Of a stretch of 64,000 nt of DNA, positions 17,815 through 25,951 are shown piece after piece. The notes under the pieces were generated by a model. That model saw only the letters and a list, made by a program, of their open reading frames with translations. It was not told the DNA's origin and did not search any database. Numbering within the stretch: the stretch's first letter is position 1; each line of letters starts with the position of its first letter. The DNA comes from Zunongwangia pacifica (lineage in GTDB: Bacteria; Bacteroidota; Bacteroidia; Flavobacteriales; Flavobacteriaceae), in NCBI RefSeq assembly GCF_023499215.1, contig NZ_JAKHSK010000018.1:23586-87585 (forward strand), written 5' to 3'. The position numbers and the translations under genes are program-made.

Positions 17815-18536
17815 AACTTGTATTAAGTTGTGAGCATGCGGGAAACGCCTTGCCACAACAATTTAAGTTTATAAAAGATAAAAAAGACCCGGTTTGGGAA
17901 ACTCATCGTGCTTACGACCCCGGAGCTTTTAAATTGTTTCAGGAATTATCAAAAATAGCCGATTTTAATTTTGATTATAAATTTAGCCGATTATTAATTG
18001 AACCCAATCGTTCTTTACATCATCGTAGTTTGTTTTCAGAATATTCTAAATCGCTCACCGAGGTCCAAAAAAAGCAATTAATTGATTCTTTTTATTTGAA
18101 GTATAGAAATGAAATAGAGCAATGCATTGCTAAACATGTTAAAGCAGGAGAGGAGGTGATCCATATTTCTGTACATAGTTTTACGCCTGTTTTACATGAG
18201 GTAGAACGCCAAACCGATATCGGACTTTTATATGATCCTTCCCGAAAAGGGGAGAAAATTTTTTCTAAACATTTTAAAGACGAACTCATAAAGGAATGGG
18301 ACGTTACGGTTCGTTTTAATTATCCTTATTTGGGAAAAGCCGATGGTTTTACGACTTATCTTAGATCGAAGTTTGAACAAAATTATATCGGAATAGAGCT
18401 TGAAGTCAATCAGAAGTTTGCTAAAAACAATAAGTTTTCTACAGAGCTAATGCAGCATATTAAGAAAGGACTTTTACAGGCCTGCCAACTTCAACAATCT
18501 CCCAGACAGGCTACTATTTCTTCCGCTAAATTTTAA
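17811..18536 (+). CDS. N-formylglutamate-amidohydrolase-like metallohydrolase
   Basis: A 241-residue protein of the N-formylglutamate amidohydrolase (FGase) family. Visible motifs: VLSCEHAGNALP, HRAYDPGAF, LLIEPNRSLHH, ISVHSFTPVL, IGLLYDPSR and YIGIELEVNQ, which supply the expected His/Asp/Glu metal ligands. The start is a GTG inside the stop of the GCS2 gene (GTGA overlap, 17811-17814). No histidine-utilisation genes flank it, so the classical role in histidine breakdown is unlikely here; in this operon it more probably cleaves or trims an amide made by the two ligases, or supplies a substrate. It is cytoplasmic, with no signal sequence. It ends before the hairpin at 18637. Confidence 0.85.
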   Translation: MKLVLSCEHAGNALPQQFKFIKDKKDPVWETHRAYDPGAFKLFQELSKIADFNFDYKFSRLLIEPNRSLHHRSLFSEYSKSLTEVQKKQLIDSFYLKYRNEIEQCIAKHVKAGEEVIHISVHSFTPVLHEVERQTDIGLLYDPSRKGEKIFSKHFKDELIKEWDVTVRFNYPYLGKADGFTTYLRSKFEQNYIGIELEVNQKFAKNNKFSTELMQHIKKGLLQACQLQQSPRQATISSAKF

Positions 18537-18636
18537 TTTCTAGCGGGCGCTTAATGGAAGCTTTTATTCTTCGAGTTTCTTGAATAGATATCCCAGAGTT
18601 TAAAGCATGTTTTTTATACCAACAAATAGCCAAAAG

Positions 18637-18672
18637 AAAAACGCCCTGTGTTTACATATACAGGACGTTTTA
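18637..18672. terminator. Terminator between convergent genes
   Basis: Stem AAAACG-C-CCTGT with ACAGG-A-CGTTTT, one mismatch, loop about 10 bp. It lies between the end of the ligase operon (18536) and the end of the minus-strand OsmC gene (18732). Confidence 0.7.
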
Positions 18673-18731
18673 TATTTAGGTGTTATATTAAGTTGATTAT
18701 CCGATAATCGAGATTAAATGCTTCAAAGCTT

Positions 18732-19145
18732 TTACTTTACAAGCTTGGCATCTAAAGTAATCTCTGTATCCAATAATTTTGATAACGGACAGTTTTCTTT
18801 GGCTTTTTTAGCAATTTCCAGAAATTTCTCTTCGCTAATATTAGGAACTTTTCCTTCAAGAATTAAATGTGATTTAGACACTACACCATCTTCAAACGTA
18901 ATTTCACTTTTCGTATTTAATGTTTCAGCAGGAAAATCTTCTTCAGCTAAAAAGGCAGATAACTGCATCGTAAAACAGCCGGAATGTGCAGCACCAATTA
19001 ATTCTTCAGGGTTGGTCCCTTTACCGTCTTCAAATCTGGTTTTATAAGAATATTGTGTTTCATTTAAAACACCACTTTCAGTAGAAAGTTTTCCGTTTCC
19101 TTCTTTTAGCGTTCCATTCCAAACTGCGCTTGCTTTTCTAATCAT
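18732..19145 (-). CDS. OsmC family peroxiredoxin
   Basis: A 137-residue OsmC-type thiol peroxidase. It begins MIRKASAVWNGTLKEGNG, as in OsmC proper, and carries the two redox cysteines C57 (AAHSGCFTMQLS) and C119 (KENCPLSKLL), with E48/E49 in the NPEELIGAAHSG motif. It reduces organic hydroperoxides in the cytoplasm. Length is normal for the family. It forms a single-gene unit on the minus strand: downstream is the terminator at 18637-18672, and upstream the gap to the FKBP gene holds that gene's own terminator. A weak TATCTTTA promoter-like box lies shortly before the start. Confidence 0.92.
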   Translation of the reverse strand: MIRKASAVWNGTLKEGNGKLSTESGVLNETQYSYKTRFEDGKGTNPEELIGAAHSGCFTMQLSAFLAEEDFPAETLNTKSEITFEDGVVSKSHLILEGKVPNISEEKFLEIAKKAKENCPLSKLLDTEITLDAKLVK

Positions 19146-19275
19146 AATATATTTTTAGTTTTTGGTTTGGATTAAAGATACAGTCTAAAAATAATCTGCT
19201 AAAGCATTTTATAAAAAGCTTAAGTCTAATTTTAAAGGATTTAATACTATTTTTTGAATTTTAGCAGAGCGCATA

Positions 19276-19313
19276 AAAAAATCCCTTTCTGGAAGATCCA
19301 AAAAGGGATTTTA
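19276..19313 (-). terminator. Terminator of the FKBP gene
   Basis: AAAATCCCTTT pairs with AAAGGGATTTT around a short loop; read on the minus strand it ends in a T-run. It follows the FKBP stop at 19353 and precedes the OsmC gene. Confidence 0.75.
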
Positions 19314-19352
19314 TATTTCTGTAATTACGCTATTTAAAATAGCAATATATCA

Positions 19353-19784
19353 TTATTTAATCTCTACAACTTCCAGATCAAATACCAAATCTTTACCGGC
19401 TAATGGGTGATTACCATCTACTACGATAGATTCTTCTTTAACTTCTTTCACAACAAGATTCATCTCACGACCATCTGGAGTTTTAGAAACTAATCCCATC
19501 CCAACTTTAGGTTCAAGATCTTCTGGAAGCTGATTTTTAGCAACTTCCTGAATAAGCTCTTCTCTTGGCTCACCGTAGGCTTCTTCTTTTGGTATATTTA
19601 TGGTTTTTTTCTCGTTAACTTCCATATCTAAAAGTCCTTTTTCGAATCCAGGAATTAATTGTCCCTGTCCCATCGTAAATTCGATTGGTTCTCCGCGATC
19701 TACGGAGCTATCGAATACCTGGCCGTCGGTTAATTTTCCTGTGTAATGAACTTTTACAGTGTCATTTTGCTTTACTTGACTCAT
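19353..19784 (-). CDS. SlyD-like FKBP peptidyl-prolyl isomerase
   Basis: A 143-residue peptidyl-prolyl cis-trans isomerase and chaperone of the SlyD type. FKBP core strings are VKVHYTGKLTDGQVFDSS and FTMGQGQLIPGFEKGLLDMEVNEKK; an insert-in-flap domain follows at about 65-115 (KEEAYGEPREELIQEVAKNQLP); the chain returns to the core with VDGNHPLAGKDLVFDLEVVEI. No C-terminal metal-binding tail is present, unlike the enterobacterial protein. The ATG at 19784 (MSQVKQNDTV) is preferred over an upstream TTG. A clear promoter is at 19844-19874 on the minus strand, and a terminator follows at 19276-19313, so it is monocistronic. Confidence 0.93.
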   Translation of the reverse strand: MSQVKQNDTVKVHYTGKLTDGQVFDSSVDRGEPIEFTMGQGQLIPGFEKGLLDMEVNEKKTINIPKEEAYGEPREELIQEVAKNQLPEDLEPKVGMGLVSKTPDGREMNLVVKEVKEESIVVDGNHPLAGKDLVFDLEVVEIK

Positions 19785-19843
19785 AAATTTGTTTTTCAAA
19801 GATTAATTAAGGCCGATTTCTTGGTTTCAGCCAATTAAGTGTG

Positions 19844-19874
19844 CAAAGGTACAGCTCTCAAATGCACTCACAAG
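19844..19874 (-). promoter_or_regulatory. Bacteroidota-type promoter of the FKBP gene
   Basis: Read on the minus strand: CTTG box at 19874-19871, 19-bp spacer, TACCTTTG at 19851-19844, matching TTTG-N19-TAnnTTTG in all but one base. Transcription would start around 19837. Confidence 0.72.
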
Positions 19875-20168
19875 GATATGGCTATTTAATTCGGTTGATT
19901 TCTGGTTTTCTTAACACTATAGACATATCTTAAATAGAAATACGGGATTAAAGTAACGAAATTGGATAATTTATTCCCAATTATCAGATAGGTAATAAAA
20001 GATTAAACTTTATATGAATTTAGAAAGTTGGATTTTTAAAAATTAAAAGATATCTTTAGAAAATGTTAATATCTGAAACCAAAGCTTATCTTTTTAGCAT
20101 AATGATAGCTTTTTCGATTAAATTATACGAATAATCAACTAAATCGATTTATCTTTTAAACCCTAACT
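19875..20168. other. Intergenic region, divergent
   Basis: AT-rich spacer between the FKBP promoter and the Tat oxidoreductase. A TATCTTTT string about 20 bp before the ATG at 20169 is a near match to the promoter core TAnnTTTG, but no upstream TTTG box is seen. No gene recognised. Confidence 0.4.
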
Positions 20169-21641
20169 ATGGAAAAAAACAAGAAAATTTCAGGCTCCTC
20201 AAGAAGAGATTTTATAAAGAGCACAGCCCTTGCCACAGCTGGTATTAGTATTATTCCGCGTCACGTTTTAGGCGGCCCCGGTTTTATCGCACCAAGTGAT
20301 AAACTGGTAGTTGCCGGTATAGGTGTTGGTGGAAAAGGACAAAGTGATATTTGGAGTTTTCACGAAACAGGAAAAGCCGATATCGCCTTTTTATGTGACG
20401 TCGATGATCGTCGTGCTAAAACATCACGGGAACGTTTTCCTAAAGCAAAGTACTATAAAGATTGGAGAGAATTGTTTGATAAAGAATCGAAGAATTTTGA
20501 TGCAGTTTCTGTTTCTACTCCAGATCATAATCATGCCATTCAAACCCTTGCAGCCATGCAGTTAGGGAAACATGTATATGTTCAAAAACCATTAACGCAC
20601 GATATTTTCGAAGCAAGAGCATTAACCAATGCTGCTAAAAAATACGATGTAGTTACCCAAATGGGAAATCAGGGAGCATCTGGAGACGGTGTGCGAAAAA
20701 TGAGGGAGTGGTTTAATGCAGGACTAATAGGTAAGGCAAAAGAAGTATATTGTTTTACAGACAGGCCGGTCTGGCCGCAGGGAATTCCATGGCCAGAAGG
20801 GAAAAAATCGAGTGTTCCTACCGAGCTAGATTGGGATTTGTGGTTAGGGACAGCTCCTTATAAAGAATATGTAAATGGTCTTGTTCCTTTTAACTGGCGA
20901 GGCTGGTGGGATTATGGTACGGGTGCACTTGGTGATATGGGCTGTCATTTAATTGAAGCACCTTATCGTGTATTGGATTTAAAATATCCTAAAAATGTAG
21001 AATGTAGCGTTGGTAGTGTTTATGTGGATGAATTTAAACGTGGATATTTCCCTGAAAGTTGTCCACCATCCAGCCACGTGACCATGACTTTTGATGGCAA
21101 TGAAAATACAGAAGGAGATATTAAACTACATTGGATGGATGGTGGTATTCAACCCACCAGACCCGAGGAACTTGGTCCTAATGAAGTATTTGGAGATGGC
21201 GGAAACGGCGTTTTAATCATCGGTACTAAAGGAAAAATGATGTGTGGTACCTATGGTGAAAATCCACAGTTATTACCAACTTCCAGAACAAATGAGGTCA
21301 ATGTGCCAAAACAGTTTGATCGTGTGCCCGGTGGTGCTAACGGTCATTATGGACAGTGGGTAGAAGCTGCAATAGCAGGCCCGGGTAAAAAAGAACTTAG
21401 TTCTCCTTTTGAAATTGCCGGACCTTTAACCGAAATTTTATTGATTGCCAACCTCGCCATTAGAGGTACAGATATTCGAAGGGAAAAAACAAATGCTGAT
21501 GGAAATGTTGGATTTGAATATCCAGGACGTTATATTCAAATGATTTGGGATAGTGATAATATGCGTGTTACCAATCTGGAGGAAGCGAATAAATTTGTAA
21601 AACGTGATTATCGTGAGGGCTGGGATTTAGGCAAGGTATAA
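20169..21641 (+). CDS. Gfo/Idh/MocA family oxidoreductase with Tat signal
   Basis: A 490-residue NAD(P)-dependent sugar or cyclitol oxidoreductase. The N-terminus has a twin-arginine signal (SSRRDFIKSTALATAGISIIP), so it is likely exported folded with its cofactor. The Rossmann motif is VAGIGVGGKGQSD, followed by FLCDVDDRRA; the family's EKP motif reads YVQKPLTHD, with Q139 in place of the common Glu before K140-P141. A C-terminal segment GDMGCHLIEAPYRVLDL carries the likely catalytic His. Proteins of this Tat-bearing subfamily are abundant in Bacteroidota and act on uncertain carbohydrate substrates. The gene is followed 94 bp later by a 3D-domain lipoprotein gene. No sugar transport genes are adjacent. 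Confidence 0.88.
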   Translation: MEKNKKISGSSRRDFIKSTALATAGISIIPRHVLGGPGFIAPSDKLVVAGIGVGGKGQSDIWSFHETGKADIAFLCDVDDRRAKTSRERFPKAKYYKDWRELFDKESKNFDAVSVSTPDHNHAIQTLAAMQLGKHVYVQKPLTHDIFEARALTNAAKKYDVVTQMGNQGASGDGVRKMREWFNAGLIGKAKEVYCFTDRPVWPQGIPWPEGKKSSVPTELDWDLWLGTAPYKEYVNGLVPFNWRGWWDYGTGALGDMGCHLIEAPYRVLDLKYPKNVECSVGSVYVDEFKRGYFPESCPPSSHVTMTFDGNENTEGDIKLHWMDGGIQPTRPEELGPNEVFGDGGNGVLIIGTKGKMMCGTYGENPQLLPTSRTNEVNVPKQFDRVPGGANGHYGQWVEAAIAGPGKKELSSPFEIAGPLTEILLIANLAIRGTDIRREKTNADGNVGFEYPGRYIQMIWDSDNMRVTNLEEANKFVKRDYREGWDLGKV

Positions 21642-21734
21642 CGGAAGCTGACTGAATTCTATAGACTTGTTTGAAAAATAAAGTTTATCTATATTAGCTT
21701 TTAGCAATAGTGCTGCAGGCTGAAAAACTTTACA

Positions 21735-22199
21735 ATGATCAGAAAATACGTGTTAGGAATATGCTCCTTTTCTTTATTTTTTGGTGCCGTAGGTTTTTCA
21801 GCCTGTAATTTTTCTGATCAAACGGTAGATCACAGTCCCCAAGAAGATTGGGATACTCTGCAAGTTACCGTTTCTGCATTTAATTCGGTTAGCTATCAAA
21901 CTGCCGGTAATAATCCAAACCTTGCAGCCTGGGGGGATACGTTAAAACCCGGAATGAATGCAGTGGCCATATCACGTGACCTTTTAGCTTTAGGGCTTGG
22001 GCATGATGATGAAATCAGGATTCAGGGATTCGATTCGGTTTTTCTAATTAAGGATAAAATGCATTATCGTTGGAAAAAACGGGTTGATATTTATATGGGG
22101 AAAGACATTGCCAGGGCCAGAGACTTCGGAAGAAAGAAATTAGAAATATATTATCGAAAAAAGGATACAACTTCAACTAAAAAAGTAGCTTCAGAATAA
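21735..22199 (+). CDS. 3D-domain lipoprotein (RlpA/MltA-like beta barrel)
   Basis: A 154-residue small envelope protein. An N-terminal lipoprotein-like signal ends at FSACNFSD (Cys24). The rest matches the 3D domain, a double-psi beta barrel named for three conserved aspartates and related to the MltA C-terminal domain: VTVSAFNSVSYQTAG, AAWGDTLKPGMNAVAISRDLL, and VDIYMGKDIARARDFGRKKLEIYY. The domain acts on or binds peptidoglycan in many exported proteins. Here it stands alone, without the catalytic MltA or LysM partner. Gaps of 94 bp and 76 bp to its neighbours leave co-transcription open. Confidence 0.78.
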   Translation: MIRKYVLGICSFSLFFGAVGFSACNFSDQTVDHSPQEDWDTLQVTVSAFNSVSYQTAGNNPNLAAWGDTLKPGMNAVAISRDLLALGLGHDDEIRIQGFDSVFLIKDKMHYRWKKRVDIYMGKDIARARDFGRKKLEIYYRKKDTTSTKKVASE

Positions 22200-22275
22200 T
22201 CTGGATTTTGAAAATGTTTCTGTATTAAGTAATTTTCGAGACTTATGTAACGAAATATTCTTTCAGCTTAAACTT

Positions 22276-23340
22276 ATGAAGTATTTATTATCGGTTCTAT
22301 TTGTATTTTTTTCTTGCCTTACCAAGGCTCAGGATTCTTTAAAATCTGCTCCAAAAATATACAAAATCGGTATACAGCTTACCCCGCCTTTTGTTAACCA
22401 AAACCCTGATGGGACTTACGATGGTTTAAGTATTAAAAGCTGGAATTTGGTTAACGAAAGCTTAGATTACGATTACCAATACCAGGAATATAAAACACTT
22501 TCAGCACTTTTAAATGCTGTTGAAAGTGGCGAAGTAGACTTCAGTATCAATCCAATTACGGTTACTGATAGCCGAATGTTACGAATGGATTTTTCCCAGC
22601 CTTATTTTATTTCGCATACGGGGGTGGCCAAAAGAAAGGAATCCCAGGTGATTAATATTCTTAAAAACCTATGGAGTTGGGAATTTATTTCGGCTATACT
22701 GGCGCTATTAGGAGTAATTTTTATTTTCGGTTTTTTGGTATGGTTGTTTGAACGAAAGAAAAATCCCGAGGAATTTGGGGGAGGCAGGGGAAAAGGATTA
22801 ATGGAAGGATTTTGGTGGAGTGCAGTGACGATGACGACCGTGGGGTACGGGGATAGATCGCCCAGAACTACAGGAGGTCGCATTATTGGTTTGATCTGGA
22901 TGTTTATGGCGATTATAATTATTTCCAGTCTTACGGCAAGTATTGCTTCATCTCTTACTGTTAATAGCATTAGTGGTGAAATTAACGGCATAGCAGATCT
23001 AAACCGATTTAAAGTGGCTACGGTAAACAGTAGTAGCGCAGCAGAACTTTTGGATCAATACGCAATTGATTCTGAAAAATTAGTGACAGAGGAAGAGGGA
23101 ATCACATTACTAAATAATAACGAGATCGATCTTTTGGTGTACGACGAACCGATTTTACGCTATGAAATAGAAAAACTAAACCTGGGTAAGCATATTGAAG
23201 TTTTAGAAAAAACACTTAAAAAAGACTATTACAGTTATTCTTTCCCTAAAGATTCAGATTTGGTAGATCAAATAAACCCTGCTTTAGTTAGGATGCTTAA
23301 AATGATGGAGTGGGAAAACCTTATTAAGGAATATAAATAG
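22276..23340 (+). CDS. GluR0-type ionotropic-receptor potassium channel
   Basis: A 354-residue ligand-gated ion channel combining a periplasmic binding fold and a potassium pore, as in prokaryotic glutamate receptors. Order: signal peptide 1-18; S1 lobe about 28-125 with IGIQLTPPFV and TDSRMLRMDFSQPY, where R100 aligns with the carboxylate-binding Arg of glutamate receptors; membrane helix about 137-158; pore helix and selectivity filter TVGYGD at 188-193; second helix about 203-228 ending SSLTASIASSLTV, which resembles the SYTANLAAF gate of animal receptors; S2 lobe about 232-354 with LLVYDEPILRYE (D290). The TVGYGD filter predicts potassium selectivity. Tetramer in the inner membrane expected. 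Ligand probably an amino acid. No transporter genes adjoin it. Confidence 0.9.
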   Translation: MKYLLSVLFVFFSCLTKAQDSLKSAPKIYKIGIQLTPPFVNQNPDGTYDGLSIKSWNLVNESLDYDYQYQEYKTLSALLNAVESGEVDFSINPITVTDSRMLRMDFSQPYFISHTGVAKRKESQVINILKNLWSWEFISAILALLGVIFIFGFLVWLFERKKNPEEFGGGRGKGLMEGFWWSAVTMTTVGYGDRSPRTTGGRIIGLIWMFMAIIIISSLTASIASSLTVNSISGEINGIADLNRFKVATVNSSSAAELLDQYAIDSEKLVTEEEGITLLNNNEIDLLVYDEPILRYEIEKLNLGKHIEVLEKTLKKDYYSYSFPKDSDLVDQINPALVRMLKMMEWENLIKEYK

Positions 23341-23578
23341 CAATTTTAATGTCCAACATATCACTTGTTATTTAAATTTTAGACCAGAAGGTTAAAAGAT
23401 GCGTAAACTTTAGATACCCCCCTTAAAAATAGAGGTTTTATGAAATTTTAGCATGTTTTTACCAATTCTTATAAATAAAAATCAAAACTTTTATTTAATT
23501 TTATTCTTTTAAACAGTTGAAAAAGATGTTATTACTTTGAAATTTATGTGTTTTTCAACTGCAAAAAGCCACACACTA

Positions 23579-23731
23579 ATGCAGATAAGAGACAAAAAGG
23601 ATAACGAATCTGAGGATTACATTCTTCAGGAAAATAAGAAAACAAAATTTGGTGCTACCTTCATTGCTATAATTCTCATCATCATAATAGCTGTTGTAGC
23701 CATGACAGGCGTTTACTTTGATTATTGGTAA
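23579..23731 (+). CDS. Small single-pass membrane protein, unknown
   Basis: A peptide of 50 residues from the ATG at 23579 (MQIRDKKDNESEDY); an ATG at 23546 would add 11 residues. The charged N-terminal half is followed by one strong membrane helix, FGATFIAIILIIIIAVVAMTGVYF, and a short end, DYW. The layout suggests N-in topology with a tiny periplasmic tail. No family recognised. It lies between the channel gene and a convergent ACT-like gene whose stop is 7 bp away. It might be a real micro-protein, because the helix is well formed and flanked by sensible charges, but no homology evidence is available by eye. Confidence 0.5.
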   Translation: MQIRDKKDNESEDYILQENKKTKFGATFIAIILIIIIAVVAMTGVYFDYW

Positions 23732-23738
23732 CAAGAAT

Positions 23739-24386
23739 TTAACTCGTCTTAATTTCGTTTAGCAGTAAAAACGCTTTATTTACATATTCACGCTCTAAAA
23801 ATAGGGCAAAATAATTGGAGGTAGAAATCATCTCAAAAACCGGTATGCCTTCGTAAGCCAGTAATTTGAATATATAAAAATACAAACCAACAGACTGGCT
23901 GCTATTTTTGGGCAGGGCAATAGTGATAGAGGATAAATCTTCTTTAATGGTTACACGAACTTCATTTTTAAAGTAGTCTTCAACAAGATTGGTTAAAGAA
24001 GAGGATACTAAAATATTACTTTCCTGATAATTGCTGGAATAATTAAGGTATACCCCGGTTTGGTCTTTTACCGCATCCAGTAGCCTCGATTTATTGGCTA
24101 TAATGGTTTTAGAGTTTAAAAACGTGTATTCTGTTATGCCAGATCTAACAATAATATCGCCTAACTCCCGTAAACTGTTCATGTTAATTTTGGTGCGCTT
24201 GGGAGCATAACGACGCAAGGCCATAATAATACTGCCAACCTTTACCGGTTTCCGCATCTCTTTTTCAACTTCAGGACGTAGATCTTCCGCCAGTCCGCTA
24301 AAGTTTACAATATCCCTGGCTATGGCATCATCTAAAAAAGGTTGATGCCGTATGATATCATGAACACAGGTGGTTATCGTCTTCAT
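23739..24386 (-). CDS. ACT-domain-like protein divergent from aspartokinase
   Basis: A 215-residue cytoplasmic protein. The N-terminal half (residues 1-105) is helical with a short HTH-like region: MKTITTCVHDIIRHQPFLDDAIARDIVN, then VGSIIMALRRYAPKR. The C-terminal half looks like two ACT folds, the clearest being the last 60 residues: SVGLYFYIFKLLAYEGIPVFEMIS then NYFALFLEREYVNKAFLLLNEI. ACT domains bind amino acids and control biosynthetic enzymes. The gene is divergent from an aspartokinase, 94 bp apart, with a promoter at 24410-24417 inside a palindrome, so it may sense lysine, threonine or methionine and regulate that enzyme or its gene. This function is inferred from fold and position only. 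Confidence 0.65.
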   Translation of the reverse strand: MKTITTCVHDIIRHQPFLDDAIARDIVNFSGLAEDLRPEVEKEMRKPVKVGSIIMALRRYAPKRTKINMNSLRELGDIIVRSGITEYTFLNSKTIIANKSRLLDAVKDQTGVYLNYSSNYQESNILVSSSLTNLVEDYFKNEVRVTIKEDLSSITIALPKNSSQSVGLYFYIFKLLAYEGIPVFEMISTSNYFALFLEREYVNKAFLLLNEIKTS

Positions 24387-24403
24387 TGTTAAATATTACA
24401 CAT

Positions 24404-24417
24404 TTTGTACAAATGTA
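24404..24417 (-). promoter_or_regulatory. Promoter core overlapping palindrome TTTGTACAAA
   Basis: TACATTTG on the minus strand (24417-24410) fits the TAnnTTTG promoter core for the ACT-like gene, about 25 bp before its ATG. It overlaps the perfect 10-bp palindrome TTTGTACAAA (24404-24413), which could be an operator serving both divergent genes. Confidence 0.55.
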
Positions 24418-24480
24418 TATAAAATGAATCATTTTTTTTAATCTCATCCCGCTTCATTTTAATTATGCAACATCAAAAGA

Positions 24481-25818
24481 ATGAAGATGAAAGTTTTAAA
24501 ATTTGGCGGGACATCTGTAGGGACTCCTGAAAGTATCGAAAATGTAAAGAATATCACCTTAGGACAGGAAGGAAGAAAACTGTTGGTGTTATCGGCAATG
24601 AGTGGCGTAACAAACGAACTTGTAGCGATTTCTAATTTATCGAAAACACAAAATTATAAGGAAATTGAAGCCATTATCAATAAGCTTCAGGAACGTCATT
24701 TTTTGGCTATTGATCGCCTTATTCAGGACGAAACTTTAAATAAAGAAACAAAATCTTTTGTAGCGAAACGTCTGGAAGACTTATTGGCTGCCGGCCATAA
24801 AGAGTATGCAGATGCCGTTTATGCTGAAATTGTAACTTACGGTGAGATCATGCTTACTTTTATGGTTTCTCAATATTTTAAATCTCAGGGGATCGAAAAT
24901 ATCTGGTTAGATGCCAAAGAATTTATGGAAGTTCATAATCTTGAAAATCCTGATACCAATAGAGTGGGTGAACTTTTAGATGCACATTTACAAGGAAAAC
25001 GATCAGATTTATATATTACTCAGGGTTTTGTTTGTATCAATAAGCATAACGAAATTAGCACTTTAAAAAGAGGGGGAAGTGATTATACGGCAACAATTGT
25101 TGGTGCTGCAGTACAGGCTTCAGAAGTGCAAATATGGACAGACATTGATGGTTTCCACAATAATGATCCACGTCACGTAGAAGGAACGTACCCAATTTCA
25201 GAATTAACTTTTGAAGAAGCAGCCGAGCTTGCTTATTTTGGAGCCAAAATTTTACATCCACAAACCGTCTCACCGGTAATCCATAAAGGAATTCCTATTT
25301 TTCTGAAAAACACCTTTACACCTGAAAAAACCGGAACTAAAATATCTTCTGAAGTTCATAGCAAAGGACTTAAAGCGATTGCAGCGAAAGACGATATCAC
25401 GGCGATTAAAATTAAATCAAACCGAATGTTGATGGCGCATGGTTTCCTTCGTAAAATATTTGATGTTTTTGATAATTACGAAACCTCTATCGATATGATT
25501 ACAACCTCAGAAATTGCCATTTCCCTAACCATAGACGATACCCGGAACCTGGATAAAATTTTAGAAGAACTAAATGCCTACGGTGAAATTACCGTAGATC
25601 GTAATCAGAGTATTGTGTGTATCGTAGGAGAATCTGTGATCCAGGATCATTCAACCTACAAGTTATTCGAATTATTAAATGATATTCCTGTAAGGATGAT
25701 TAGCTATGGTGGTAGTAACAATAATATTTCTATCTTGGTAGATACCCAAAATAAAATTAAAACCCTTAGAAGCTTAAATCAAAAACTTTTTAGTGAAAGT
25801 TTAAATCAGTTGGTTTAA
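24481..25818 (+). CDS. lysC: Aspartate kinase
   Basis: A 445-residue monofunctional aspartokinase, first enzyme of the lysine/threonine/methionine pathway, phosphorylating aspartate. Kinase motifs: VLKFGGTSVGTPESIENV at the N-terminus, LKRGGSDYTATIVGAA and IWTDIDGFHNNDPR near the middle. Tandem ACT domains occupy about 300-445 (LMAHGFLRKIFDVFDNYETSIDMITTSE and RMISYGGSNNNISILV), which fits lysine feedback control as in the AK-III type. No homoserine dehydrogenase is fused. The ATG at 24481 or the one 6 bp later could start translation. It faces an ACT-like gene across a 94-bp divergent region and ends at a clean terminator. Confidence 0.95.
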   Translation: MKMKVLKFGGTSVGTPESIENVKNITLGQEGRKLLVLSAMSGVTNELVAISNLSKTQNYKEIEAIINKLQERHFLAIDRLIQDETLNKETKSFVAKRLEDLLAAGHKEYADAVYAEIVTYGEIMLTFMVSQYFKSQGIENIWLDAKEFMEVHNLENPDTNRVGELLDAHLQGKRSDLYITQGFVCINKHNEISTLKRGGSDYTATIVGAAVQASEVQIWTDIDGFHNNDPRHVEGTYPISELTFEEAAELAYFGAKILHPQTVSPVIHKGIPIFLKNTFTPEKTGTKISSEVHSKGLKAIAAKDDITAIKIKSNRMLMAHGFLRKIFDVFDNYETSIDMITTSEIAISLTIDDTRNLDKILEELNAYGEITVDRNQSIVCIVGESVIQDHSTYKLFELLNDIPVRMISYGGSNNNISILVDTQNKIKTLRSLNQKLFSESLNQLV

Positions 25819-25865
25819 AAATCTGTTTATGAGTAGTTTTAACTGTTCCTTTTGTGTAATGAATG

Positions 25866-25898
25866 CCGTCGATTTCCCCTAGAATTCGACGGTTTTTT
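25866..25898 (+). terminator. Terminator of the aspartokinase gene
   Basis: CCGTCGA stem pairs with TCGACGG around a 13-bp loop and is followed by TTTTTT. Confidence 0.85.
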
Positions 25899-25951
25899 AT
25901 GAGAAATGGCAAAAAGCGATGAGCCGATATTCGTTATTTTGAGGCCTGTTT

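Noticed and set aside
17811..18536. Histidine-utilisation role for the FGase-like protein
   Set aside because: hutH lies 17 kb away and no other hut genes are nearby; operon context with two ligases argues for another role.
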